A stretch of DNA of 64,000 nucleotides, from assembly GCF_009687885.1 (NCBI RefSeq), contig NZ_BLAF01000040.1:45941-109940 (forward strand), written 5' to 3'. The first letter of the stretch is position 1, and each line of letters starts with the position of its first letter. Shown here piece after piece: positions 23,435 to 31,234 of this stretch. Origin of the DNA: Acrocarpospora pleiomorpha. GTDB taxonomy: Bacteria > Actinomycetota > Actinomycetes > Streptosporangiales > Streptosporangiaceae. The translations under genes were made by a program, and so were the position numbers. A model generated the notes under the pieces. That model ran no database searches, had not been told where the DNA came from, and saw only the letters and a list, made by a program, of their open reading frames with translations.

Positions 23435-23901
23435 GGCTTCGGGCGCACCTCCCGCCACGATTCGAGCAACTCGCCCTGCAGGCCGAACATCTCAGCGTGC
23501 TCCTCGGGCTCGGCGTGATCGTAGCCCAGCAGGTGCAGGATGCCATGGGTGCAGAGCATCTCCAGCTCGGCCTGGGCGCTGTGCCCGGCCTCGGCGGCCT
23601 GCTTGGCGGCCACGGCGGGGCACAGCACGACGTCGCCGAGGAGCGCCGGATCCGGCGAGGTCTCCTCCGACCTGGCCTGATGCGGGCGCAGCTCGTCCAT
23701 GGGGAAGGCCAGCACGTCGGTCGGGCCTGGCTCGCCCATCCACTGCTCGTGCAGGGCGGTCATCGCCGCCTCGTCCACCACCAGGATGGACAGCTCGGCG
23801 AGGGGGTTGATGCCCATCCGGCCCAGCACGTGCCCGGCGAGGGCGACCAGGGTGCCCTCGTCGATGTCGGTGCCGGACTCGTTGGCGACCTCGATGCTCA
23901 T
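23431..23901 (-). CDS. ybeY: Endoribonuclease YbeY (rRNA maturation factor)
   Basis: Zinc-dependent endoribonuclease for 16S rRNA 3'-end maturation and 70S quality control, 156 aa. The metal-binding motif HGILHLLGYDH at residues 119-129 supplies the three histidines. GPTDVLAFPMDE and LLGDVVLCP are conserved. Start overlaps the phoH stop (ATGA) and its stop overlaps the CBS-protein GTG, so three genes are translationally coupled. Acts with Era, encoded downstream in the same block. Confidence 0.96.
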   Translation of the reverse strand: MSIEVANESGTDIDEGTLVALAGHVLGRMGINPLAELSILVVDEAAMTALHEQWMGEPGPTDVLAFPMDELRPHQARSEETSPDPALLGDVVLCPAVAAKQAAEAGHSAQAELEMLCTHGILHLLGYDHAEPEEHAEMFGLQGELLESWREVRPKP

Positions 23902-24917
23902 CGACGGCTCCTGGACCGGTTGCCGGCCGCGCGCGGGTCGGAGGCGATCGCCGCGTCATACTTGCCGTAGGCGTCCACGATCTCGCTGACCAGCTTGTGG
24001 CGGACCACGTCGGCGCTGGTCAACCGGCTGAAATGGATGTCGGAGATGCCGTCGAGGATACCCTGGACCACCTTCAGGCCGCTGTCCTGCCCGCCGGGAA
24101 GGTCGATCTGGGTCACGTCGCCGGTCACCACGATCTTGGAGTTGAACCCCAGCCGGGTGAGGAACATCTTCATCTGCTCCGGCGAGGTGTTCTGCGCCTC
24201 GTCCAGGATGATGAAGGCGTCGTTGAGCGTCCGGCCGCGCATGTACGCCAGCGGCGCCACCTCGATCGTCCCCGCCGACATCAGCCGCGGGATCGAGTCA
24301 GGGTCGAGCATGTCGTGCAACGCGTCATACAGCGGCCGCAGGTACGGATCGATCTTCTCGTACAGCGTGCCGGGCAGGAACCCGAGCCGCTCCCCCGCCT
24401 CGACGGCGGGCCGGGTCAGGATGATCCGGTTGACCTTCTTCTCCTGCAGCGCCTTCACGGCCTTGGCCATCGCCAGATAGGTCTTGCCCGTCCCGGCCGG
24501 CCCGATCCCGAACACGATCGTGTGCCGGTCGATCATGTCCACATACCGCTTCTGGTTCACGGTCTTCGGCCGGATCGTCCGCCCACGCGAGGAGATGATG
24601 TCCATCGACAGCACTTCGGCGGGCTTGCCGGAGCTCATCCGGAGCATGGCGATGCTGCGTTCGACGGAGTCGGGGGTGAGTTCGGCGCCGGACTTGGCCA
24701 GCTCCACGAGCTCCTCGAAGAGGCGGACGACCACGCCGCTCTCGTCCGGCGGCCCGGTGATGGTGATTTCGTTGCCCCGCACGTGGATGTCGGCCCGGAA
24801 CGACTTCTCGATGACTCTCAGCAGCTCGTCTCGCGAACCCAGAATGCTGATCATCGCGTGCTCGTCGGGGATGACCACTTTCGCGTGGGTCTTCGGTGTT
24901 TCTCGCGTCTCGGACAT
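23898..24917 (-). CDS. phoH: PhoH-like ATPase
   Basis: PhoH-family P-loop ATPase, 339 aa, probably an RNA-linked helicase or nuclease partner. The N-terminal KH-like domain covers about residues 15-95 (VRGNEITITG), then Walker A GIGPAGTGKTYLAMA, LTRPAVEAGERLGFLPG, Walker B FIILDEAQNTSPEQMKMFLTR and SKIVVTGDVTQIDLP, all family signatures. ATGA overlap with ybeY. The C-terminus is basic (NRSRSRR), consistent with RNA binding. Confidence 0.95.
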   Translation of the reverse strand: MSETRETPKTHAKVVIPDEHAMISILGSRDELLRVIEKSFRADIHVRGNEITITGPPDESGVVVRLFEELVELAKSGAELTPDSVERSIAMLRMSSGKPAEVLSMDIISSRGRTIRPKTVNQKRYVDMIDRHTIVFGIGPAGTGKTYLAMAKAVKALQEKKVNRIILTRPAVEAGERLGFLPGTLYEKIDPYLRPLYDALHDMLDPDSIPRLMSAGTIEVAPLAYMRGRTLNDAFIILDEAQNTSPEQMKMFLTRLGFNSKIVVTGDVTQIDLPGGQDSGLKVVQGILDGISDIHFSRLTSADVVRHKLVSEIVDAYGKYDAAIASDPRAAGNRSRSRR

Positions 24918-24962
24918 GGGCGGCCGTTGCGGCCTGCTCGCCTCCCTAATTTCTCACCAATG

Positions 24963-25301
24963 CTAGCCGAGGCGCAGGCTGAGACCGGTGCCGCCGAGCA
25001 CGTGCGCGTGCGCGTGGAAGACCGTCCGCCCGGCGTCCGGGCCGGTGTTGAAAATCACACGATATCCAGACTCGACGATGCCCTCCTGAGCGGCGACAGC
25101 CGCCGCGGCGAGGAGCACGTCGTTGGCCAGCCCGGCCTGGGCGAGCGCCGCCGCGTCCTCGACGTGCTCTTTGGGGATGACCAGAACGTGCACCGGCGCG
25201 TGCGGATTGATGTCCCGGAAGGCCAGCGTGGTCGGGGTCTCGTGGACGACCGTGGCGGGAATCCCCCCGGCCACTATCGTGCAGAACAGGCAATCACTCA
25301 C
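24963..25301 (-). CDS. HIT-family nucleotide-binding protein
   Basis: 112-aa HINT-type nucleoside phosphoramidase/hydrolase. CLFCTIV at the N-terminus with a second-cysteine pattern typical of HINT, HAPVHVLVIPKEHVE in the middle, and the histidine triad FHAHAHVLGG (HxHxHxx) near residue 97. GTG start at 25301. It lies 45 bp upstream of phoH on the same strand, its usual place in actinobacteria. Divergent from the sigma-factor gene. Confidence 0.93.
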   Translation of the reverse strand: MSDCLFCTIVAGGIPATVVHETPTTLAFRDINPHAPVHVLVIPKEHVEDAAALAQAGLANDVLLAAAAVAAQEGIVESGYRVIFNTGPDAGRTVFHAHAHVLGGTGLSLRLG

Positions 25302-25431
25302 AGCCGGAAGCCTAGCGTTGCCAATCGGTAATCCCGTGATGGTCCCGTCAGAAGATCCGCCCGGATAGGGTTTATGTGCGACACTGCACCGTCAACTAAA
25401 CCCCCGTGTCGGGCGAGGACACAACTGGGCC

Positions 25432-26037
25432 ATGCCCCCTAAAGATTCGGAAGAGCGTAAACCCTCGGGCAAGGACGAGCGTCCTACTGATGTGACCACC
25501 GAGACCCTCGTGGCCGAAAGGTCGCTGGGAGCGGTGCCCGTCGGGTGGGATGCCGACATGGCCGTAACGGCGCTCTACAGTGCGCACTATCGGTCACTTG
25601 TGCGTCTCGCAGTGTTGCTGGTCCGCGATGTGGCCAGCGCCGAGGAGGTCGTCCAGGACGCGTTCGTCGCCCTTCATGGCGCCTGGCGCAGACTGCGCGA
25701 TCCCGACAAGGCACTCGCTTACCTGCGCCAGTCGGTCGTCAACCGATCGCGCTCCGTGCTGCGTCATCGCGCCGTCGTCGAGAAGTACGCCCCCAAGGGC
25801 CTGCCGGACGCGCCGAGCGCGGAGAACGGCGCGATCGGCGAGCTCGAACGCACCGCGGTCATCGAGGCGTTACGCGGCCTGCCCACCCGGCAGCGTGAGG
25901 CCTTGGTGCTGCGCTACTACGGCGATCTCTCCGAGGCCGACATCGCCAGCGCGATGGGCATCAGCAAGGGTGCGGTGAAGAGTCACACGGCGCGCGGCAT
26001 GGCCGCACTACGGCAGGTACTGGAGAAGTTCTCATGA
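25432..26037 (+). CDS. ECF sigma factor, SigE family
   Basis: 201-aa extracytoplasmic-function sigma factor of the actinobacterial SigE-type group. A 45-residue charged N-terminal extension (MPPKDSEERKPSGKDERP) precedes region 2 (LYSAHYRSLVRLAVLLVRDV, AEEVVQDAFVALHGAW) and region 4 (LPTRQREALVLRYYGDLSEA, ADIASAMGISKGAVKSHTAR), the HTH that contacts the -35 element. The stop overlaps the next gene (ATGA), which encodes a single-pass membrane protein likely to act as its regulator. The promoter it recognises is unknown. Confidence 0.9.
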   Translation: MPPKDSEERKPSGKDERPTDVTTETLVAERSLGAVPVGWDADMAVTALYSAHYRSLVRLAVLLVRDVASAEEVVQDAFVALHGAWRRLRDPDKALAYLRQSVVNRSRSVLRHRAVVEKYAPKGLPDAPSAENGAIGELERTAVIEALRGLPTRQREALVLRYYGDLSEADIASAMGISKGAVKSHTARGMAALRQVLEKFS

Positions 26038-26717
26038 CCATCCCCCCCGACGAGTACGGCGATCTGCTCCGCCGTGCGATGCGCGCGGAGGCTGACTCGG
26101 TCGTGCCGTCTCCGGAAGGCCTGGACATCATCAGGCAGCGCATCGAGAACCGTGGCTTCAACGGTCTGCGCAACCTGTTCTGGTGGCGGATCGGCGCCTC
26201 GGTGGCCGCCGCCGCCCTGGTGGCGGGCACCGTCGTCATGGTCGTCCCCGGCCTCCGCGACCAGGTGCAGACCGGCATCGGCCTGACCACCGGCAACGAA
26301 ACCGGCGAGCTCCCCGAGATCGGCGCCACCCAGCAGCCACCGCCGCCGCAGCCGACGGCCCCCCTCACCATCCTGCCGGCGACGCCCAGCGTCACGGGCG
26401 AGGTCTCCGCGGAGTCCACCGCGACCACTCCCCCGTCCCCGACGCCTGCGGCCACCACACCCGACCCGTGCGCCTCACCGACCACGACGCCCACCGTCGT
26501 GGAGCCTGAGCCCACCGACGACGAGGACTGCCCGCCGGACGAGTCGCCCTCGCCGAACAGCCCCAGCCCGAAGCCGAGCCCGTCGGAGTCGCCAACGCCG
26601 TCGCCGAGCCCGACGCCGAGCGGCTGTTCGGGAGACGGGTGCTCGACCACACCCACCCCGCTGGTCAGCAGCGGTCCCGCCACAGAGTCGGCCTCAGGTC
26701 TGGCCACAGCCACATAA
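26034..26717 (+). CDS. Membrane protein coupled to the sigma factor, putative anti-sigma
   Basis: 227-aa single-pass protein. Residues 1-55 are cytoplasmic and charged (DEYGDLLRRAMRAEADSV), a membrane segment follows (FWWRIGASVAAAALVAGTVVMVV, about 48-70), then an extracytoplasmic tail of about 150 residues very rich in Pro/Thr/Ser (repeated SPSPKPSPSESPTPSPSP) with four cysteines (DPCASP, DEDCPP, GCSGDGC). No zinc anti-sigma HxxxCxxC motif is present. Overlap with the sigma gene and topology suggest an anti-sigma or wall-sensing partner; this is inference. The repetitive tail resembles wall-spanning stalks. Confidence 0.75.
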   Translation: MTIPPDEYGDLLRRAMRAEADSVVPSPEGLDIIRQRIENRGFNGLRNLFWWRIGASVAAAALVAGTVVMVVPGLRDQVQTGIGLTTGNETGELPEIGATQQPPPPQPTAPLTILPATPSVTGEVSAESTATTPPSPTPAATTPDPCASPTTTPTVVEPEPTDDEDCPPDESPSPNSPSPKPSPSESPTPSPSPTPSGCSGDGCSTTPTPLVSSGPATESASGLATAT

Positions 26718-26727
26718 GTCAGACCTG
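26695..26727. terminator. Hairpin between convergent genes
   Basis: CAGGTCTG (26695-26702) and CAGACCTG (26720-26727) form an 8-bp stem spanning the stop codon of the sigma-coupled protein, five bases before the rsmE stop. Probably a bidirectional terminator. Confidence 0.55.
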
Positions 26728-26731
26728 GCCG

Positions 26732-27457
26732 TTACCAGCGCCCGGTTCGGGCCAGGAGGACGGCTGCCGCGGCGACGCCTGCCGTCGAGGTGCGCAGCAC
26801 CGTGGGACCGAGCAGGGCCGGCGTCGCGCCCGCTTCCCGAAATTTCGTGATTTCGTCGTCGGTGATGCCGCCCTCCGGGCCGACCACGAGGACGATGTCG
26901 CCCTTTTCCGGCAGGTCCAGGCGGCTCAACGGCTCCGCCGCCTCCTCGTGCAGGACGACGGCGAGGGCGGCGTCCGCGAGCAGGGCGGTGACCCGGGTGG
27001 TGCTCGCCTGGTCGGCGATCTCCGGCAGGTGGAAGCGGCGGGCCTGCTTGGCGGCCTCCCGCGCGGTCGAACGCCATCGCGCCAGTGATTTCTCACCGCG
27101 CTCGCCCTTCCACTGGGTGACACAGCGCCCGGCCGCCCACGGGACGATCTCGTCCACCCCGGCCTCGGTCATCGTCTCCACCGCCAGCTCGCCCCGATCG
27201 CCTTTGGGCAGGCCCTGCACGACGACCAGCCGCGGCTCGGGCGCGGGCACGTCATAGCGGCGCAGCACGTCCAGGTCGAGGGCGTCCTTGCGGGCCACCG
27301 CGACCACACATTCGGCCACGGCGCCCGCGCCGTCGGTCAGGTCGACGCGTTCGCCCGCGCGCAGGCGCCGCACCGACGCGGCGTGCCGCCCTTCCGGGCC
27401 GTCGAGCAGGATGCGCGAGCGGGCATCCAGGTCGTGCAGGAACACGGGCACAGTCAT
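26732..27457 (-). CDS. rsmE: 16S rRNA (uracil-1498-N3)-methyltransferase RsmE
   Basis: SPOUT-class SAM-dependent methyltransferase that makes m3U1498, 241 aa from the ATG at 27457 (a GGGGG tract about eight bases upstream; other in-frame starts at 27463 and 27466). Motifs: RLRAGERVDLTDGAG (N-terminal PUA-like domain), VVQGLPKGDRGELAVETMTE and the SAM-binding knot VVGPEGGITDDEI followed by LGPTVLRTSTAGVAAAAVLL. Third gene of hrcA-dnaJ-rsmE, 24 bp after dnaJ. Confidence 0.95.
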   Translation of the reverse strand: MTVPVFLHDLDARSRILLDGPEGRHAASVRRLRAGERVDLTDGAGAVAECVVAVARKDALDLDVLRRYDVPAPEPRLVVVQGLPKGDRGELAVETMTEAGVDEIVPWAAGRCVTQWKGERGEKSLARWRSTAREAAKQARRFHLPEIADQASTTRVTALLADAALAVVLHEEAAEPLSRLDLPEKGDIVLVVGPEGGITDDEITKFREAGATPALLGPTVLRTSTAGVAAAAVLLARTGRW

Positions 27458-27481
27458 GACCATCACCCCCGCATCGTGTTT

Positions 27482-28615
27482 TCAGCGGCCGTTGAACGCG
27501 TCCTTCAGGCGGGAGAAGAAGCCCTGCTGGCCGGGGGTGAACTTGCCGGGCGGGCGTTCCTCGTTGCGCAGCCGGGACAGCTCCCGGAGCAGCTCCTCCT
27601 GCTGGGCGTCGAGTTTGAGCGGCGTCTCCACGTTGACGTGGATCAGCAGGTCGCCGCGGCCGGTCTCGTTGAGGCGCTGCACGCCCCTGCCGTACAGCGG
27701 GATGACCTGGCCGGACTGGGTGCCCGGGCGGACGTCGATCTCCTCGGTGCCGTCCAGGGTCTCCATGCTGAGCGAGGTGCCCAGAGCGGCGGCGGTCATC
27801 GGGATCTGCACCGTGCAGTGCAGGTCGTCGCCGCGCCGCTCGAAGATGGCGTGCGGCCGCTCGACGATCTCCAGGAACAGGTCTCCGGGCGGCCCGCCGC
27901 CCGGCCCGATCTCCCCTTCCCCGGCCAACTGGATGTGGGTGCCGTCCTCCACGCCCGCCGGGATCCTGACCTTGATCGTACGGCGGGTGCGCACGCGTCC
28001 GTCGCCCGAGCACTCCTGGCACGGATGCCGGATCACGCTGCCATACCCGCCGCACTGGGGGCAGGGCCGCGAGGTCATGACCTGGCCCAGGAACGAGCGT
28101 GTCACCTGCGACACCTCACCCCGGCCGTGGCACATGTCGCACGTGTCGGGATGGGTTCCGGCGGCCGCGCCGGAGCCCTGGCAGACCTCGCACAGCACGG
28201 CGGTGTCGACCACCAGCTCGCGGGTGGTGCCGAAGCCCGACTCGGCCAGGTCCAGTTCGACCCGGATGGTGGCGTTGCGCCCGCGGCGGGCCCGGGAACG
28301 GGGGCCACGAGAGGCGGAAGCCGTACCGAAAAAGGCATCCATGATGTCACTGAAGGGGAAGCCCTGGCCGAAGCCGCCGGCGCCCGCGCCACCGCCGCCG
28401 CCGAACGGGTCGCCGCCCAGATCGTGCATCTGGCGCTTCTGCGGATCCGACAGGACCTCGTAGGCCTGCGTGATCTCCTTGAACCGCTCCTGCGTCTCCG
28501 GGTCGGGGTTGACGTCCGGATGGAGCTCGCGCGCCAGCCGCCGGTAGGCTTTCTTGATCTCGTCCTGGCTGGCGTCCCGGCGCACCCCGAGGGTCGCGTA
28601 ATAGTCCTTGGCCAC
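27482..28615 (-). CDS. dnaJ: Molecular chaperone DnaJ
   Basis: Hsp40 co-chaperone of DnaK, 377 aa (the HrcA-linked DnaJ2 type). J-domain with HPD at residues 32-34, Gly-rich linker (GGDPFGGGGGAGAGGFGQGF), four zinc-finger CxxCxGxG repeats (CEVCQGSG, CDMCHGRG, CPQCGGYG, CQECSGDG) and the C-terminal substrate domain. Its ATG is directly after the hrcA stop, so hrcA and dnaJ are co-transcribed and should be HrcA/CIRCE-controlled. Confidence 0.97.
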   Translation of the reverse strand: MAKDYYATLGVRRDASQDEIKKAYRRLARELHPDVNPDPETQERFKEITQAYEVLSDPQKRQMHDLGGDPFGGGGGAGAGGFGQGFPFSDIMDAFFGTASASRGPRSRARRGRNATIRVELDLAESGFGTTRELVVDTAVLCEVCQGSGAAAGTHPDTCDMCHGRGEVSQVTRSFLGQVMTSRPCPQCGGYGSVIRHPCQECSGDGRVRTRRTIKVRIPAGVEDGTHIQLAGEGEIGPGGGPPGDLFLEIVERPHAIFERRGDDLHCTVQIPMTAAALGTSLSMETLDGTEEIDVRPGTQSGQVIPLYGRGVQRLNETGRGDLLIHVNVETPLKLDAQQEELLRELSRLRNEERPPGKFTPGQQGFFSRLKDAFNGR

Positions 28616-29629
28616 TTATGACCCCGCCAGGATCTGGCCGACATAACGCGCCACGGCGCGCACCGCACCCATCGTCACCGGATAGTCCATTCGCGTCGGG
28701 CCCAGCACTCCGAGCCGGGCCAGTTCCTTGTCGCCCGCACCGTATCCCGCGGCGACGAACGATGTGCCGCGCAGCCCCGTGTACGGATTCTCCGAGCCGA
28801 TCCGGACGGTCAGCTCGGACAGGTCGCCGGTCTCGCCCAGCAGGCGCATCAGCACGACCTGTTCCTCCAAAGCCTCCAGCACGTCGCGGAGGCCCACGCT
28901 GAAGTCGGCCGCCGCGAGGTTGGCCGCCCCGGCGAAGACGATCTTCTCTTCATGCCGCTCGACCAGCGTTTCCAGGATCACCGACAGCAGCGTGACCGCG
29001 ACGGGGCGGTCCTCCGCCGACAGCCGCTCGGGCAGGTCGGCCACCCTGTCCGGCACGTTGGACAGACCGCAGCCGTCCAGCGAGGCGTTCAGCACCGCCC
29101 GCAGGTGGGCCACCCGGTCGTCGCCGATCGCGTCGGGCAGGTCGACCACCCGCTGCTCGACCCGGCCGGTGTTGGTGATCAGCACCAGCATGACCCGGCG
29201 GTCGGCCAGCGGAACGATCTCCACATGCCGGACCGTGGACCTGGTCAGCGACGGATACTGCACCACCGCGACCTGCCTGGTGAGCTGCGCCAGCAGCCGC
29301 ACGGTGCGGGTCACGATCTCGTCCAGGTCGATGGCTCCGGCCAGGAAGGTCTCGATCGCCCGGCGCTCGGCCCCGGTCAGCGGTTTCACCTGGGACAGCC
29401 GGTCCACGAACAGCCGGTAACCCTTGTCGGTGGGCACCCGCCCGGCGCTCGTGTGCGGCTGGTGGATGTAGCCTTGCTCCTCCAGAGCGGCCATATCGTT
29501 ACGGATGGTGGCGGGCGAGACACCCAGGTTGTGGCGATCGGCCAGCGCCTTGGAGCCCACCGGCTCGTTGGTGGACACATAGTCCTCGACGATGGCGCGT
29601 AGCACCGCCAGCTTCCGGTCGTCAACCAC
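28616..29629 (-). CDS. hrcA: Heat-inducible transcription repressor HrcA
   Basis: Repressor of class I heat-shock genes, 337 aa from the GTG at 29629, which is preceded by GGGGAGG; the longer frame to 29791 is rejected because it runs through the CIRCE element. Winged helix at the N-terminus (VGSKALADRHNLGVSPATIRNDM) (read in two parts), then the HrcA inserted domain with LLAQLTRQVAVVQYPSL and ARLGVLGPTRMDYP near the end. CIRCE at 29643-29669 is 14 bp upstream, giving autoregulation of hrcA-dnaJ-rsmE. Confidence 0.96.
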   Translation of the reverse strand: MVDDRKLAVLRAIVEDYVSTNEPVGSKALADRHNLGVSPATIRNDMAALEEQGYIHQPHTSAGRVPTDKGYRLFVDRLSQVKPLTGAERRAIETFLAGAIDLDEIVTRTVRLLAQLTRQVAVVQYPSLTRSTVRHVEIVPLADRRVMLVLITNTGRVEQRVVDLPDAIGDDRVAHLRAVLNASLDGCGLSNVPDRVADLPERLSAEDRPVAVTLLSVILETLVERHEEKIVFAGAANLAAADFSVGLRDVLEALEEQVVLMRLLGETGDLSELTVRIGSENPYTGLRGTSFVAAGYGAGDKELARLGVLGPTRMDYPVTMGAVRAVARYVGQILAGS

Positions 29630-29642
29630 GTGCTCACCTCCC

Positions 29643-29669
29643 CTGGCACTCGATTGTCCCGAGTGCCAA
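29643..29669. promoter_or_regulatory. CIRCE heat-shock operator
   Basis: CTGGCACTC-N9-GAGTGCCAA, matching the CIRCE consensus TTAGCACTC-N9-GAGTGCTAA in the core GCACTC/GAGTGC and in the exact 9-base spacer. Directly upstream of hrcA, the HrcA binding site. Confidence 0.92.
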
Positions 29670-29770
29670 GTGTACGGCCAGCGTCCGCAGGGTGCGATAA
29701 CACCAGCCGGGCAAGAAGACCAAGTCGACTGCAAACGACCCGCAAGTGGGAACCCCCACAATTTGGTCTT

Positions 29771-30403
29771 ATGAGTTCTCCCTATAACCAAAACTACGGC
29801 CAGCAGAACTACGGCCAGTACGGCGCTCCGCCGCCCCCGTATGCCGCCCCGCGCCCCCCGATCCGGCCCCGAGTGCTGTGGATCGTGCTTTCCTGGGTCC
29901 TGTTCGTAGTCTTACTCGTCGTGGGTGTCGCCGGCTTCGCCGGATCCATCTTCTCCACCATCAGCGAGGCCGCGCCGACGACGACCCTCTCCAGCGGAGA
30001 GACCGTCACCGTCCAGCTCAACCCGGCCGACAAGCCCGCGATCTGGGCCTCCGCCAACCAGGCCACCGATGTCGAGTGCCAGGTGCAGGGCGCCGACCCC
30101 AGCCAAAAACCAACCCTGACCCAGCCGACCATTTCACAAAACTTGACGGTGAATGGCGACAATTGGGAGCTGCTCTTCCAGGTGGGCGTTCCGGCCGCCG
30201 GGCAGTACCAGGTCAACTGCGTCGGCGAGGGCGTCAAGTTCGGCGTCGGCAAGGAACTCGCGGCCGGTGAGACCGCCGCGGCCGTGGGCGGCGGTCTCGC
30301 GATGCTCGCCCTGCCCATCCTCGGATTCCTGTTCGCGGTGGTGGTGACCATCGTGGTGCTGGTCAAGCGCAGCGGCGCCCGCAAGCGGCAGTTGATGTAC
30401 TAG
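29771..30403 (+). CDS. Two-helix membrane protein with Tyr/Gln/Pro-rich N-terminus
   Basis: 210 aa. The cytoplasmic N-terminus is low-complexity (YNQNYGQQNYGQYGAPPPPY), followed by membrane segment 1 (VLWIVLSWVLFVVLLVVGVAG), an extracytoplasmic domain of about 110 residues with three cysteines and beta-type sequence, membrane segment 2 (LPILGFLFAVVVTIVVLV) and a basic tail (KRSGARKRQ). The overall plan is a known actinobacterial type of unknown function. It is divergent from hrcA, and shares its upstream region with CIRCE. Ten bp before the DUF3097 gene. Confidence 0.75.
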   Translation: MSSPYNQNYGQQNYGQYGAPPPPYAAPRPPIRPRVLWIVLSWVLFVVLLVVGVAGFAGSIFSTISEAAPTTTLSSGETVTVQLNPADKPAIWASANQATDVECQVQGADPSQKPTLTQPTISQNLTVNGDNWELLFQVGVPAAGQYQVNCVGEGVKFGVGKELAAGETAAAVGGGLAMLALPILGFLFAVVVTIVVLVKRSGARKRQLMY

Positions 30404-30413
30404 TTTTCTCGGC

Positions 30414-31223
30414 ATGTACGAGCGGGACGTGTTCTCCGAAGACTGGCGACGGCCGCTGCGGGGCAAGATCCCGCAGATCCCCGCGGAACTCGACCTGGTC
30501 GTCGAGGACGCGGACGGGGGGTTCTGCGGGGCCGTGGTGGCCTGTGACAAGGAGGCCGTCACGCTGGAGGACCGGCATGGGCGACGGCGGCTCTTTCCGC
30601 TCGCCCCCGCCGCGTTCCTGCTGGACGGCAAGCCGGTGACGCTGGTGCGGCCGTCGGGTCCGTCGAAGCCCCGGCGCAGTGCCTCCGGATCGATCGCGGT
30701 CGACGGGCTGCGGGCCCGGGTCGCGCGGGAGAGTCGGATCTACGTGGAGGGCGTGCACGACGCCTCGCTGGTCGAGAAGATCTGGGGGCATGATCTGCGG
30801 GTGGAGGGGGTGGTGGTCGAATACCTGGAAGGGGTCGACCACCTGCCGGAGATCGTCGCGGAGTTCGGCCCGGAACCCGGGCGGCGGCTCGGGGTTCTGG
30901 TCGATCATCTGGTGCCCGGGTCCAAGGAGAGCCGCATCGCCGCTCAGGTCGCGGGGCCTGATGTGCTGGTCGTGGGGCATCCGTATGTGGACATCTGGCA
31001 GGCGGTCAAGCCCTCCGTGGCCGGGATCGCGGCGTGGCCGGTCGTGCCGCGTGGGGTGCCGTGGAAGGAAGGCGTCATCGCCGCTCTCGGCTGGCGACGC
31101 GATCCGGCGGAAGCCTGGCGTCACATTCTTGGACGGGTGTCGACATATGCGGATTTGGAGCCGGAGTTGCTGGCCCGCGTGGAAGAGTTGATCGACTTCG
31201 TCACGGTTCGCGATGAAGGCTGA
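30414..31223 (+). CDS. DUF3097 family protein
   Basis: 269-aa actinobacterial protein of DUF3097, usually found next to hemW, as here (convergent, 11 bp). Residues about 15-80 resemble a small barrel (VVACDKEAVTLEDRHGRRRL), and the larger C-terminal part looks like a TOPRIM-type fold: SRIYVEGVHDASLVEKIWG, GVLVDHLVPGSKESR and DVLVVGHPYVDIWQA supply the conserved E and DxD-like acidic residues. TOPRIM domains act in nucleic-acid cleavage or priming; the function of this family is not established. Confidence 0.85.
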   Translation: MYERDVFSEDWRRPLRGKIPQIPAELDLVVEDADGGFCGAVVACDKEAVTLEDRHGRRRLFPLAPAAFLLDGKPVTLVRPSGPSKPRRSASGSIAVDGLRARVARESRIYVEGVHDASLVEKIWGHDLRVEGVVVEYLEGVDHLPEIVAEFGPEPGRRLGVLVDHLVPGSKESRIAAQVAGPDVLVVGHPYVDIWQAVKPSVAGIAAWPVVPRGVPWKEGVIAALGWRRDPAEAWRHILGRVSTYADLEPELLARVEELIDFVTVRDEG

Positions 31224-31234
31224 CCCACACGGCC

